NCBI GenBank assembly: GCA_021809805.1
Contig: JAJZKA010000011.1
Span: 1 to 44,866, forward strand
DNA length: 44,866 bases
DNA from: Actinomycetes bacterium
GTDB lineage: Bacteria > Actinomycetota > Acidimicrobiia > Acidimicrobiales > Bog-793
Reading direction: 5' to 3'
Part shown: positions 15,958-25,446 of the stretch, one piece after another
How the letters are laid out: each line of letters opens with the position of its first letter
Numbering within the stretch: position 1 is the stretch's first letter
The notes under the pieces: model-generated
Database searches by the model: none
The model's input: only the letters and a program-made list of their open reading frames with translations
Told to the model about the DNA's origin: nothing
Made by a program: the position numbers and the translations under genes

Positions 15958-15973
15958 TCGAACATGTGTTTGG
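15958..15973 (+). promoter_or_regulatory. SOS box (LexA operator) upstream of recA
   Basis: TCGAACATGTGTTTGG matches the actinobacterial/Bacillus-type LexA site TCGAAC-N4-GTTCGA at 10 of 12 defined bases, with the first half perfect. It lies ~147 bases before the recA start in the 259-base gap after cinA, consistent with damage-inducible recA transcription. Confidence 0.75.
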
Positions 15974-16119
15974 AGTTACCATCGTGAAACTCTCCCGACC
16001 AGGTGCGCGCGCTCGCTGCGGGAGGCCGGTGGCACTGCCCACTGATACAGCGGGTCCCTAAGGTCCCGTCCGTTTCGAGGACAGCTGGCCGGTTATCGGC
16101 CGAGGAGGGAGACGAAGCA

Positions 16120-17163
<1,044 letters not shown>

Positions 17164-17410
17164 GCAGAAAAGAGGGTCACGGTACGCGCTGCGAGCTCGT
17201 TTCCAGGCGCCGCGCCACGATCTTGACGCCTGGACGCGCTCAAGCAGGCGGCAGGGCAGCGGCAGTTTCTTGCTCATTGACGGCCGTGGGAGATCGACAA
17301 GAACGAGCTCGGCCGCGTGCCGGGGCGAGAAGGGGTTCGCCACCGGCATGAGGCGTGTCTTGAGCCGCAAGCGGGCGTGTGGGGTCGCTGCCGAGTTGTG
17401 AATGCACGCG

Positions 17411-17435
17411 CCAGCGCGCCCGGGCGGAGCGCTGG
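17411..17435. terminator. Hairpin between convergent recA and DsbA-like genes
   Basis: CCAGCGC, 11 bases, GCGCTGG: a 7-bp stem in the only sizeable gap between these convergent genes (17164-17456). It could end transcription from both sides. No T-run is visible, and the rest of the gap shows no gene. Confidence 0.35.
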
Positions 17436-17456
17436 CCGGCATGGGCGGTCAGGGCC

Positions 17457-18056
17457 TCAGCGCGGGAGCGCGGTGTGCTTGAACTCATTGAGCGCCGGCG
17501 CGTCCGTGATGAGGTCGAGGACGCGCTCGATCGTGGTCTGCGCCAGCGCACTGTCCCCGGCGGGGCGATTCATCAGGCGGACGAAAACGGCACGATCCGC
17601 GAGGATGAAGGTCGGCACGCCGAAGACTGCGTGCGCCTGGACCGACCCCTCGTGCTCGTCGCGGATCGTGGTGAAGGGCCAGTCCGCTTCGAGCTCGGCG
17701 AAGACGGCGTCCGCGTCCACCTCGGCACGCTCGAGTGCGGCACGGACGACCTTCTCGTCTCGGACGTCGTCCCCGTCGTCATGGCGGATGGCGAACAGCG
17801 AGCGGTGCGCCGCCAAGAAGCGTTCCGGGTGGCGATCGCGCACGACGAGGCCCGCCGCCAGCGCCATTAGCTCGCTCCGCTTGGCGGGGTCCGTCCAGAC
17901 CGGCGGGTCGTCGGCCTCGACGTGCACGGCCGTGAGGGAGAACGCCGCGAAGGTCACCTCCCAGGGGGCACCTGCCTCGAGCGCCGTCATGACGTGCTCG
18001 TTTGCGTTGCGGGCGAAGGGGCAGCGGTAGTCGAAGTTGATGGAAAAGCGGCGCAT
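17457..18056 (-). CDS. DsbA-family / FrnE-like thioredoxin-fold protein
   Basis: A 199-residue protein of the DsbA/2-hydroxychromene-2-carboxylate isomerase group. The N-terminal strand FSINFDYRCPFAR places a single Cys (C12) where DsbA has CxxC (here C-P-F-A), an inserted helical domain follows, and FGVPTFI near residue 150 supplies the cis-Pro loop. Without the second Cys it is unlikely to be a classic disulfide oxidase; an isomerase-like or glutathione/mycothiol-linked role is possible. No signal peptide is seen, so it is cytoplasmic. It is convergent with recA. Confidence 0.8.
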   Translation of the reverse strand: MRRFSINFDYRCPFARNANEHVMTALEAGAPWEVTFAAFSLTAVHVEADDPPVWTDPAKRSELMALAAGLVVRDRHPERFLAAHRSLFAIRHDDGDDVRDEKVVRAALERAEVDADAVFAELEADWPFTTIRDEHEGSVQAHAVFGVPTFILADRAVFVRLMNRPAGDSALAQTTIERVLDLITDAPALNEFKHTALPR

Positions 18057-18147
18057 GTCCCAAGGCTACGGCGCCGGCCGCCCCGCGCTCCACCCGGGCA
18101 GCAGGCGGCAATCTAAAAAAGAGATGGTAATCATCGAAAATAACTCT

Positions 18148-18176
18148 TTGACAGATTGACCCAGAGCACGGACACT
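18148..18176 (+). promoter_or_regulatory. Candidate promoter for the unknown gene at 18237
   Basis: TTGACA at 18148-18153, a 17-base spacer, then GACACT at 18171-18176, in a short AT-richer island (18110-18160) that is unusual for this window. The -35 box is perfect for a housekeeping sigma factor; the -10 is weak. Confidence 0.45.
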
Positions 18177-18236
18177 GGACTTGCCTCGCAGACAGAGCAG
18201 ACGCAGATGAGCGAGAAGCGTGAAAAGGAGCAAGCG

Positions 18237-18776
18237 ATGGCAAAGAGTTGGGTGTTCGATGCAGTGACCGGGCGATCGGGCCAGTTGTGGGCCGAGGACA
18301 AGACCTCGCTGCGCCGCGGCGCCCACCCCCGCCCGGTTCGCCGGGCTGTCGAGGCCGACGCCCGGACCCTTGACTTGGTCGGCCTCCTCGGCCAGATTCC
18401 CGCCGGTGAGGCGACCTTGACGTTGCGTGGCCCGGTCGCCCGGCGCCACGAGCAGGCTGACCTGCGCACCTATCGGGCTTCGCTGCGCTTTGGCGGCGTG
18501 GTGCCGGTGCGCCAGGAGGTGGAGATCGACGTGACCACCTACGGAGCCCAACTGGGCTCGCTGGCGATCCGCAGTGCCGAGCGACTCGCGCGTCGGATCG
18601 ACGAGGCCCGCTATGAGACGGCTGCTGCCGCGGCGCTGGCCTCGATCGAGCGCCTCCTGCCCTGGCAGACAGCGAGCGACGCGATGGTCAAGGCAGCCGA
18701 GGGTCGGGTCCTGCAGGCGGCGGATGCGATGCTCGCCGACGCGGAGGAGACCTCCGAGGACGAGCAGGCGGCCTGA
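18237..18776 (+). CDS. Conserved-looking hypothetical protein
   Basis: A 179-residue protein of no family I recognise. It opens with AKSWVFDAVTGRSGQLWAED, has a central region of alternating beta character (ADLRTYRASLRFGGVVPVRQEVEIDVTTYG), then a long amphipathic helical stretch (RSAERLARRIDEARYETAAAAALASIERLL), and ends in an acidic Ala/Glu-rich tail. There are no Cys residues, membrane segments or signal. The ATG at 18237 has AAAAGGAGC at ideal spacing; ATG 18207 is an alternative. It has its own candidate promoter and a strong hairpin terminator, so it seems a well-expressed single-gene unit. Confidence 0.75.
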   Translation: MAKSWVFDAVTGRSGQLWAEDKTSLRRGAHPRPVRRAVEADARTLDLVGLLGQIPAGEATLTLRGPVARRHEQADLRTYRASLRFGGVVPVRQEVEIDVTTYGAQLGSLAIRSAERLARRIDEARYETAAAAALASIERLLPWQTASDAMVKAAEGRVLQAADAMLADAEETSEDEQAA

Positions 18777-18837
18777 TCGGCCAACTGCACCGGTCGCCAA
18801 GCGGCCGGCGCAGCATTCCCCCACGTTCATGCAGACA

Positions 18838-18864
18838 ACCGGGCGGGCCCTTGGCCCGCCCGGT
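18838..18864. terminator. Strong bidirectional hairpin terminator
   Basis: ACCGGGCGGGCC-CTT-GGCCCGCCCGGT is a perfect 12-bp inverted repeat with a 3-base loop, between the stop of the unknown gene (18776) and that of the convergent permease gene (18902). It is the strongest stem in this part of the window. Confidence 0.75.
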
Positions 18865-18901
18865 CGCGTCTGCGGCGTCTCGGGGGCGCTCGCTGGCGGG
18901 C

Positions 18902-19738
18902 TCAGCCCTTGACCGCGCCGGAGGTGAGGCCGGAGACGACCGCCTTGCGGAAGACGAGCACCAAGATGGCGATGGGCACGACGGCGATGACGCTTGCCGC
19001 GAAGTAAGCACCGTAGGGGACGGTGAACTGCGAACCGAAGGACGCGATCCCGACGGGAATCGTCTTTTTGCCGAAGTCAAATGACAGGGCCATCAAGAAC
19101 TCGGTCCAACAGGCGGTGAAGGTGAAGACGCCGGCCGTGAAGACCCCCGGCCGGACCTGGGGGAAGACGATGGACCACAAGGTGCGCAGCGACCCGGCGC
19201 CATCGATCCGAGCGCTCTCTTCCATCGACAGTGAGATGCCGAGGAAGTAGTTCCGCAGGATCCAGATCGCAAAGGGCAGGTTGAAGGCGGTGTAGGGAAA
19301 GATCAGCGCCTGGTAGGAGTTCAGCCAGCCGACGTCTTTCAAGATCAAATAGAGGGGCGCCACCACCGCGATCTCGGGAAATACCGAGATCATCAAGAGC
19401 GAGATCATCACCGGGTACTTGCCGCGCATCGGCAAGCGCCCGAGCGCGTAGCCGGCGAAGGTGCCGAACACGAGGACGAGCGCCGTCGAGCAGATCGCGA
19501 TGATGAGCGAATTGGCGATGTAGCCGCCGAAGCCGTCGTTGAAGGCCGAGTGGTAGCTCGAGGTGCTGATCGGGTTCGGGAAATACTGGGGCGGACTCGC
19601 GCCAACGTTGCTCTGGGTCTTAAAGCTCGAGGCGAGCATCCAATACATCGGCAGCAAGATGAACAGCGTGATGAAGAACGAGCCGACGTAGGGCAGGTTG
19701 ATGTAGCGGCGCCATCCTCGGCGCTTGCGCCTACGCAT
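18902..19738 (-). CDS. Carbohydrate ABC transporter permease (MalG-like)
   Basis: A 278-residue inner-membrane permease with about six membrane helices, the first at residues ~17-37 (FFITLFILLPMYWMLASSF, typical of MalG-type CUT1 permeases). The EAA cytoplasmic loop MEESARIDGAGSLRTLWSIVFPQVRPG contacts the ATPase. The start overlaps the end of the partner permease gene by 8 bases, indicating coupled synthesis of the heterodimer. It is the last gene of the LacI-SBP-permease-permease arm and ends before the 18838 hairpin. Confidence 0.93.
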   Translation of the reverse strand: MRRRKRRGWRRYINLPYVGSFFITLFILLPMYWMLASSFKTQSNVGASPPQYFPNPISTSSYHSAFNDGFGGYIANSLIIAICSTALVLVFGTFAGYALGRLPMRGKYPVMISLLMISVFPEIAVVAPLYLILKDVGWLNSYQALIFPYTAFNLPFAIWILRNYFLGISLSMEESARIDGAGSLRTLWSIVFPQVRPGVFTAGVFTFTACWTEFLMALSFDFGKKTIPVGIASFGSQFTVPYGAYFAASVIAVVPIAILVLVFRKAVVSGLTSGAVKG

Positions 19739-20702
19739 TGAGGGTCTCCCGGCCGACCTGCTGCCTGAAGGCCCGCAGGAACACGAGGCAGACGATCAGC
19801 ACGATCACGGCGGTGCTGACGGCCACGGCCGCGCCCGGCCCGAAGTCGATGTTGGTGAACATCGTGTTGTAGCCGAGCATGGCGAGGGACTCCGTCGAGG
19901 TCCCCGGCCCGCCTCCGGTGAGGACGTAGGGGAGGTCGAACAGGCCGAAGGCCTGGAGGACCCGGAACAGGACGGCGATGCCGAGCGTCGGACGGAGCAG
20001 GGGGACGGTGACCCGCCAGAACGACTTCCAGCTCGATGCGCCGTCGACCTCGGCGGCCTCGATCAGCTCCTCGGGGATCATGACGAGCCCAGCGAGGACG
20101 ATGATCGCCACGAACGGCGTCGTCTTCCAAACATCGGCGAACATCAACGCGATGGTCGCCGAGAGCGGATAGCCGAGGACGTTCGGCGCCGATCCTCCGG
20201 TGATGGCGTGCCAGAACTCCCCGAGCACGCCGTAGGTGGGGTTGTAGATATAGCTCCACAGCTCGGCCGAGATGACCGTGATCAAGGACCACGGGATGAG
20301 CAAAAGGGCCATCATGGCGCCCCGACCCGCCGCGAGGCGCTCCAGGACGAGGGCGAACAGGGTGCCGAGCAGGAGCTCGGCCGCCACGGTGACGAGGGTG
20401 TAGATCGAGGTGAACCACAGCGCGTGGTGCCACAGGCTGGACTCGCCCATGATCTTGTAGTTGTTGAGGGTGCCGCCGAGCAGCGAGAAACCGTTCGCGG
20501 TGACGTTCACGTTCTCGAGGGACAGGACGAGGGCGAACAGGATCGGGAAGATCGTGAAGACGCCGATCACCACGAACGCTGGGGCGGAGAAACCCCATCC
20601 CACCCGGGCGAAGTGCCGGGTCGTCTGGTCACGAGGCACACGCGGCGCCGAATGTCGTCGGGTCGTTGCCGAGGTGCCGCCCGTCAGGTCGATCGCCGCC
20701 AT
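19731..20702 (-). CDS. Carbohydrate ABC transporter permease (MalF/UgpA-like)
   Basis: A 323-residue permease with a ~30-residue polar N-terminus and six predicted membrane helices starting near residue 37 (FVVIGVFTIFPILFALVLSL). The EAA loop is EELIEAAEVDGASSWKSFWRVTVPLLRPT. GPGTSTESLAMLGYNTMF is typical of CUT1-family MalF/UgpA proteins. The ATG at 20702 is preceded by GAGGAGCGAGC. It pairs with the MalG-like gene to form the sugar channel. A strong stem-loop separates it from the binding-protein gene. Confidence 0.93.
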   Translation of the reverse strand: MAAIDLTGGTSATTRRHSAPRVPRDQTTRHFARVGWGFSAPAFVVIGVFTIFPILFALVLSLENVNVTANGFSLLGGTLNNYKIMGESSLWHHALWFTSIYTLVTVAAELLLGTLFALVLERLAAGRGAMMALLLIPWSLITVISAELWSYIYNPTYGVLGEFWHAITGGSAPNVLGYPLSATIALMFADVWKTTPFVAIIVLAGLVMIPEELIEAAEVDGASSWKSFWRVTVPLLRPTLGIAVLFRVLQAFGLFDLPYVLTGGGPGTSTESLAMLGYNTMFTNIDFGPGAAVAVSTAVIVLIVCLVFLRAFRQQVGRETLNA

Positions 20703-20723
20703 GCTCGCTCCTCATTTTGGAGG

Positions 20724-20757
20724 GTGGTGCCGGTGGCCCGAAGACCACCGGCACCAC
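20724..20757 (-). other. Intercistronic stem-loop between binding-protein and permease genes
   Basis: GTGGTGCCGGTGG, 8-base loop, CCACCGGCACCAC: a perfect 13-bp stem in the 94-base gap between the binding-protein stop and the permease start. In many sugar ABC operons such a stem protects the upstream message or partly terminates, so the binding protein is made in excess of the permeases. Confidence 0.7.
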
Positions 20758-20763
20758 TGCCGA

Positions 20764-20797
20764 TGACTGCTTTGGTGACTGCTGACTGCTTGGTGAC
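20764..20797. repeat. Short direct repeat after the binding-protein gene
   Basis: TGACTGCTTTGGTGAC (20764-20779) is followed by TGACTGCTTGGTGAC (20783-20797), a near-perfect direct repeat just past the binding-protein stop codon on the minus strand, next to the stem-loop. It is probably a small slippage duplication. Confidence 0.6.
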
Positions 20798-22134
20798 TAC
20801 AGCCCGCTCGAGCTCAGCGCTGCCTTGATCCCGCTCGCGATCGCCGCCGCGGCCTTGGCCGGACTTGTCGAACCCGAGATGGCCGAGTTTGCGTTCGCGT
20901 AGATCGCCTGGGAGATCTTCGGGTAGTTCGGCGTCTGCGCCGGCCGCGAGATCAGCTTGGTCTGTGCGAGCACCGCGAAGGGCGGGTTGAGGTGCTTGAT
21001 CGCCGGGTTCGTCCGCACCGCCTGGTTGGTCGGGATCTCCGAGAACGGCGGCCGTGCCTCGATCGTCTGGGCCTGGACGCCGGTGATGAACTTGATGAAG
21101 GTCAGGTCAGCCTGCACGTGGGTCGAGTGCGGGTTGATGTAGAGGTTCCACCCGCCGATCGTCGAGTAGCCCGGGTAGGGGCGGCCGGCGAACGTCGGCA
21201 GTGGGGCCACCCCGACCTTGCCGATCACCTTGGATCCCTTGGCCTGCGACGTCGAAAACGCGTAGTCCCAGTTGCGCATGAACGCCGCTTGGCCATCGGC
21301 GAAGGCGGTCATCGCCTGCGGCTCCTGGAAGGTGTCGACGGCCCCCGGGGAGGCGCCCGAGGTCACCAGACTGCGCATGAAGCTCAGCGCCTTGGTGGCG
21401 GCTGCAACATTGAACACCGAGCCCTTGTCGGTCGCGTTCAGCACGCTCGCGCCGGTGTCCCCGTAGTACTCCATGAAGTCACAGGTTCCGCCCTCGTACG
21501 AGGCGCCCTGCCAGACGAAGCCGTACTTGACCTTGTTCTCCTTGGCCAGCTTGGCCGCATCTGCGCGCAACTGCTCCCAGGTCCTTGGCACCGACATGTG
21601 CGCTGCCGCGAGGAGGTCCTTGCGGTAGTACAAGAAGCCCTGGTCCTGGAAGAACGGCGCCCCGTAGACCTGGCCGTTGTAGCTCGCGCCGGCGACCAGG
21701 CCGGGGGCGAAGCGCTTGAAGAAGCTCTTCGGCAGGTACTTCGAGAGCGGCAGCGCCAGGCCGTGCGCACCGAACAGGCCGGGCCAGACCACATCGCCCA
21801 TGACCACGTCGGGGGTCTTCGCCCCGCCGGACAAGGTGGTGACGAGGTCGGTCTGGTTCGTGTTCTCGTCCGTCGGCGCGGTCTCGAGCTTGACCGTGAT
21901 GTTCGGGTGGGTCTTCTCGAAGGCCTTGATGAGCGTGGTGCGCAGGTCGGGCCCGCTCGTGTTGATCGGCGAGGCCCACCAGGTGATGGTGGTGCTCTTG
22001 GCGTGCGCGACGGCCGCCTGGCTGCTCGGCGCGAGCCCGACGCCCGCCATGCCCACCGTTGCCAGCATTCCCCCGACGGTGAGCGCCCGCAGGCTCCGCC
22101 GGCCGGCGCGGGCCGATGTCCTTCTTCCCCTCAT
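20797..22134 (-). CDS. Sugar ABC transporter substrate-binding protein
   Basis: A 445-residue family-1 extracellular solute-binding protein. The N-terminus (RRTSARAGRRSLRAL followed by ~25 hydrophobic residues and AAVAHAKS) is a Tat- or Sec-type signal with an A-x-A-like cleavage site. No lipobox Cys is present, unlike most actinobacterial binding proteins. The mature part starts ITWWASPINTSGPDL and contains FEKTHPNITVKLE, TPDVVMGD, ADGQAAFMRNWDYAF and GGWNLYINPHS, typical of maltose/trehalose-type binders. The ATG at 22134 follows GAAAGGGGAACA. The likely ligand is an alpha-glucoside, from the GH13 enzyme nearby (inference). Confidence 0.92.
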   Translation of the reverse strand: MRGRRTSARAGRRSLRALTVGGMLATVGMAGVGLAPSSQAAVAHAKSTTITWWASPINTSGPDLRTTLIKAFEKTHPNITVKLETAPTDENTNQTDLVTTLSGGAKTPDVVMGDVVWPGLFGAHGLALPLSKYLPKSFFKRFAPGLVAGASYNGQVYGAPFFQDQGFLYYRKDLLAAAHMSVPRTWEQLRADAAKLAKENKVKYGFVWQGASYEGGTCDFMEYYGDTGASVLNATDKGSVFNVAAATKALSFMRSLVTSGASPGAVDTFQEPQAMTAFADGQAAFMRNWDYAFSTSQAKGSKVIGKVGVAPLPTFAGRPYPGYSTIGGWNLYINPHSTHVQADLTFIKFITGVQAQTIEARPPFSEIPTNQAVRTNPAIKHLNPPFAVLAQTKLISRPAQTPNYPKISQAIYANANSAISGSTSPAKAAAAIASGIKAALSSSGL

Positions 22135-22405
22135 GGACTGTTCCCCTTTCTGTTGGATCCCTGCTGGTCGCTTTGCACGCACGCCCGCCGAGTGGGGCGG
22201 AGCCGGTCGTGCGAGCGACGCGCTGCACGGCGAAGCGGCATTTCGACGGTCGTCCCGTCGGGCTCGCCGACTGCGCCGGTTGGGTGGGTGCGGGTCGGTG
22301 GCCCGTAGCACTGGGGCCACCTCCTCACCCTGGCGGCGAAAATCGGACTCCCCCCTTCTCGTGTTCCACCGCCGACATCTGTCTTTTTCAGGTCCTGTTC
22401 GGTGC

Positions 22406-23464
22406 CTATCCGGCCTTTTTGGCATAGAGGGCACCGGGCGGTGCGCGCCGTCGCGTCGTGTGGCGGGCGGCAGTGCTCTTGCGGACCACGAGCTCGGGCG
22501 CGAGGTGGATCGGCTCGGTGCCCGCCCCGCGCGGGTCGTCGAGGGCGGCCACCATGCGCACGGCGATGAGGCGCCCCTGTTCAGCCACGCGCTGGCACAT
22601 GGTCGTCAGATCGAGGACCTCGGCCATCGGGTGGTCGTCGAAGCCGATGACCGAGACGTCGTCGGGCACCCGACGGCCGAGGCGGTGCAACAGGCTCATG
22701 GCTCCAAAAGCCATCTCGTCGCTCTCGGCGAAGATCGCGGACGGGCGGCGGCGGCGGCCGAAGAGCTGCGCGGCAGCCTTCAGCCCGCCGTGGGCGGAGA
22801 AGTCGGCGGAGATCTCGAGGTCGGGATCGGGAGCGATGCCCGCCGCCTCCAAGGCGGCGCGGTAACCGAAGCGTCGGTCGCGCGCCACGGTGAACATGCT
22901 CTGGTCCTCTTCGTTCCCGCAGATCAGTCCGATCTGCTCGTGGCCGAGGTTGAGCAGATGCTGCACGGCGGTCGACGCCGCCGCGACGTCGTCGATCCGG
23001 ACGCTCTCGAAGCCCTCGACGTCAAAGCCCACCAGCCCGACGGGCACGCCGAGGGCGCGCAGGGCTTCGACCTCGACGTCGGTGAGCCCGAGCGTGACGA
23101 GCAAGACGCCGTCGACGCGCTTGCGCAGTCGCTGGAAGGAGAAGTGTGCGTGGCGCGCTTCGGCGTCGCCGACGCGATAGAGGAGCAGGTCGAGCCCTGC
23201 GCCGCGCAGGATCGGCTCGGCGGCGCCGAGGATCTCGCCGTAGAACCAGCGGTCGAGGTAGGGCAGGACGACGGCGACGGTGCGGGTGTGCCCGGACGCG
23301 AGCCGTGACGCGAGGGGGGAGGCGGAATAGCCCATCTGCTCGGCGATCTCGCGCACGCGCTTGGCGGTCTCCAGCGACACCCCGCTGCGCCCACGCAGTG
23401 AACGCGAGACGGTCGCGGTCGACACGCCGGCGCGCTGTGCGACTTCATGAATGGTCGTCTCCAC
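22406..23464 (-). CDS. LacI-family transcriptional regulator
   Basis: A 352-residue repressor. The N-terminal helix-turn-helix TIHEVAQRAGVSTATVSRSLRGR (residues 4-26) and hinge helix SPLASRLASG are typical of LacI/GalR. The effector domain follows the periplasmic-binding fold: TVAVVLPYLDRWFYGEI, VDGVLLVTLG, GVPVGLVGFDV, PSAIFAESDEMAFGAM and VSVIGFDDHPMAEVLDL. It is the first gene of the minus-strand uptake arm and is divergent from the GH13 gene; the operator-like sites between them suggest it represses both arms and is released by a sugar. Confidence 0.93.
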   Translation of the reverse strand: METTIHEVAQRAGVSTATVSRSLRGRSGVSLETAKRVREIAEQMGYSASPLASRLASGHTRTVAVVLPYLDRWFYGEILGAAEPILRGAGLDLLLYRVGDAEARHAHFSFQRLRKRVDGVLLVTLGLTDVEVEALRALGVPVGLVGFDVEGFESVRIDDVAAASTAVQHLLNLGHEQIGLICGNEEDQSMFTVARDRRFGYRAALEAAGIAPDPDLEISADFSAHGGLKAAAQLFGRRRRPSAIFAESDEMAFGAMSLLHRLGRRVPDDVSVIGFDDHPMAEVLDLTTMCQRVAEQGRLIAVRMVAALDDPRGAGTEPIHLAPELVVRKSTAARHTTRRRAPPGALYAKKAG

Positions 23465-23570
23465 AGCCCCCCGGCTTCGTCGATCGACCCCGGCACGGCG
23501 CTGGCGCTCCGTGCCGGATTACGAGCATGTTAACGATCTTTGAGGATGCTAACCCTGGCCTTCGAGCCCC

Positions 23571-23584
23571 GCAAGCGTTTACGG
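23571..23584. promoter_or_regulatory. Candidate LacI-family operator 1
   Basis: GCAAGCGTTTACGG, an imperfect palindrome with the central AA-x-CG-x-TT core typical of LacI/GalR-family operators, in the 340-base divergent gap between the regulator and GH13 genes. It shares GCAAGCG-Y-TT-M-CG with operator 2, 98 bases away. Confidence 0.55.
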
Positions 23585-23668
23585 TCCAGCACGCAACGAA
23601 GGGCCGTCAACTCTGCAATATCGCGCCCGGCGCTGGTGTCGGGTCCGACTCGCCACGAGAACTCGCGC

Positions 23669-23682
23669 GCAAGCGCTTCCGC
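23669..23682. promoter_or_regulatory. Candidate LacI-family operator 2
   Basis: GCAAGCGCTTCCGC, with the perfect palindromic core AAGCGCTT. A related half-site, CCAAGCGCTGAAA, follows at 23684-23696. Together with operator 1 this gives two or three sites for the LacI-family protein, which would allow looping or graded control of both divergent arms. Confidence 0.6.
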
Positions 23683-23804
23683 GCCAAGCGCTGAAATGGC
23701 CGTGCCGGCCGACAGGGCCCCGGTTCGCGCGGCGCGTTGGGGTGGGCCGGCGGGGTGCGCCGAGCGGGGCGTGCCTGCCCGATTGATCGACCCGTCCACC
23801 TCCT

Positions 23805-25412
23805 ATGATTCGCGAAATGGCCACCGAGAACGCCCCTTTGCTGCGGCCGCCGCGATGGTGGGAGGGCGCCGCCCTCTACCAGGTCTACGTCCGCTCCTTC
23901 CAAGACAGCGACGACGACGGCTACGGCGACCTGCAGGGGCTGTCCTCGCGCCTTGGCTACCTCGCCGACCTCGGTGTCGACGGCGTGTGGTTGTCGCCGA
24001 CGATGCCCTCGCCCGATACCGACTGGGGTTATGACGTCTCGGATTACTACGGCGTGCATCCCGAGCTCGGCACGATGCAAGACCTCGACCAGCTCATCAA
24101 GGGGGCGAAGGCGGCTGGCATGGAGGTGTTGTTGGACCTCGTGCCGAACCACACGAGCTCGCGCCATCCCTGGTTCGTCGAGGCGATCGGCGACCCGGCC
24201 TCGCCGCGGCGTGAGTACTACGTCTTTTGCGACCCAGGCCCCGACGGCGGGCCGCCGAACAACTGGCTGGACTCGACTGGCGAGTGCGCGTGGGCGCTCG
24301 ACGAGGCGAGCGGCCAGTACTACCTCCACAATTTCCTCGATACCCAGCCCGACCTCAACTGGTGGAACCCGGCCGTCCACGCCGAGTTCGAGCGGGTGCT
24401 TCGGTTTTGGTTCGATCGCGGCGTGGCGGGTTTTCGAATCGACGTCGCCCACGGCCTCTACAAGGACGCCGAGCTGCGCAACAACCCAGACGCCGAGATC
24501 GACAGCGCCCAGGCACGCTTTGGCCGCGAGCCGGTCTACTCGGCGAACCGCCCCGAGACCCACGAGGTCTTCCGGGCCTGGCGCAAGCTCGCGGACACCT
24601 ACGATCCGGGCCGCTTGCTGCTGGGCGAGACCTGGGTGTGGGACCCCGAGCGGCTCGCCAGCTACACCGGCGACGACGACGAGCTGCAGCTCGCCTTCAA
24701 CTTTCGCTTCGCCCTCGCGCCCTTCTCCGCGCCGCATCTCGCCGCCGTCGTCGAGTCTTCGATCGCGACCCTTGGCGAGGCCTGTCCGGTCTGGACCGCC
24801 TCGAACCACGACATCGGCCGCTTCGCCAGCCACTGGGGCGAAGGCGACGTGCGCCGGGCGCGCCTCGGGCTGATGCTCTTGTGCAGCCTGCCGGGCACGG
24901 TCGTCCTCTACTACGGCGACGAGCTGGCGATGACCGATGTCGCCGTGCCGCTCGAGCGCCAGCGCGACCCGATGACCAAGGGCAATCGCGGCGGCAAGGA
25001 GGAGCGCGACCGCGGACGCACGCCGATGCCCTGGTCGTCAGCGCCGAATGGAGATTTCACGGCGCCCGGCGTGGAGCCGTGGTTGCCCCTCGGGCCGCTC
25101 CCGGCGGGCAGCGTCGCCGAGCAGGCCGCCGACCCGACTTCGCCGCTCTGCCTGACCCGGGCGCTGCTCGCGCTGCGCCGCCAGCACCTCGCCCCGGGCA
25201 TCGCGGCCTATCAGACGCTGTCGGTCGACGAGGAGCATTTGGTCTATCGCGTCGGCGATCTCGTCGTGGCGCTGAACTGGGTGGACCGGCCTGGCGTGCT
25301 GAAAGTGCCCTCTGGACGGGTGCTGATGTCGACAACACTGGAACGCGCTGGCGACGATGTGGAAGGATCGATTCACCTCGCGCCGTATGAAGGCGTCATC
25401 ATCGGTCGCTAA
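23805..25412 (+). CDS. GH13 alpha-glucosidase / oligo-alpha-glucosidase
   Basis: A ~535-residue cytoplasmic alpha-amylase-family glycosidase. Conserved regions: WWEGAALYQVYVRSFQDSDDDGYGD, VWLSPTMPSP, DLVPNHTS (region I), GFRIDVAHG (region II, nucleophile Asp), LLGETW (region III, acid/base Glu) and TASNHDIGR (region IV, transition-state Asp). The DSDGDGYGDL-like calcium-type loop and the length match alpha-1,4-glucosidases rather than trehalose synthases. It probably splits the imported alpha-glucoside to glucose. Starts at ATG 23805 and ATG 23817 are both possible; no clear ribosome site precedes either, so leaderless translation is plausible. Confidence 0.92.
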   Translation: MIREMATENAPLLRPPRWWEGAALYQVYVRSFQDSDDDGYGDLQGLSSRLGYLADLGVDGVWLSPTMPSPDTDWGYDVSDYYGVHPELGTMQDLDQLIKGAKAAGMEVLLDLVPNHTSSRHPWFVEAIGDPASPRREYYVFCDPGPDGGPPNNWLDSTGECAWALDEASGQYYLHNFLDTQPDLNWWNPAVHAEFERVLRFWFDRGVAGFRIDVAHGLYKDAELRNNPDAEIDSAQARFGREPVYSANRPETHEVFRAWRKLADTYDPGRLLLGETWVWDPERLASYTGDDDELQLAFNFRFALAPFSAPHLAAVVESSIATLGEACPVWTASNHDIGRFASHWGEGDVRRARLGLMLLCSLPGTVVLYYGDELAMTDVAVPLERQRDPMTKGNRGGKEERDRGRTPMPWSSAPNGDFTAPGVEPWLPLGPLPAGSVAEQAADPTSPLCLTRALLALRRQHLAPGIAAYQTLSVDEEHLVYRVGDLVVALNWVDRPGVLKVPSGRVLMSTTLERAGDDVEGSIHLAPYEGVIIGR

Positions 25413-25446
25413 GGCACAACGCTGCGGCGCAGACAAGGGGGAGTCA

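Noticed and set aside
20992-22308. Plus-strand frame of 438 codons
   Set aside because: Antisense to the binding-protein gene; Arg/Val/Gly-rich with no family features.
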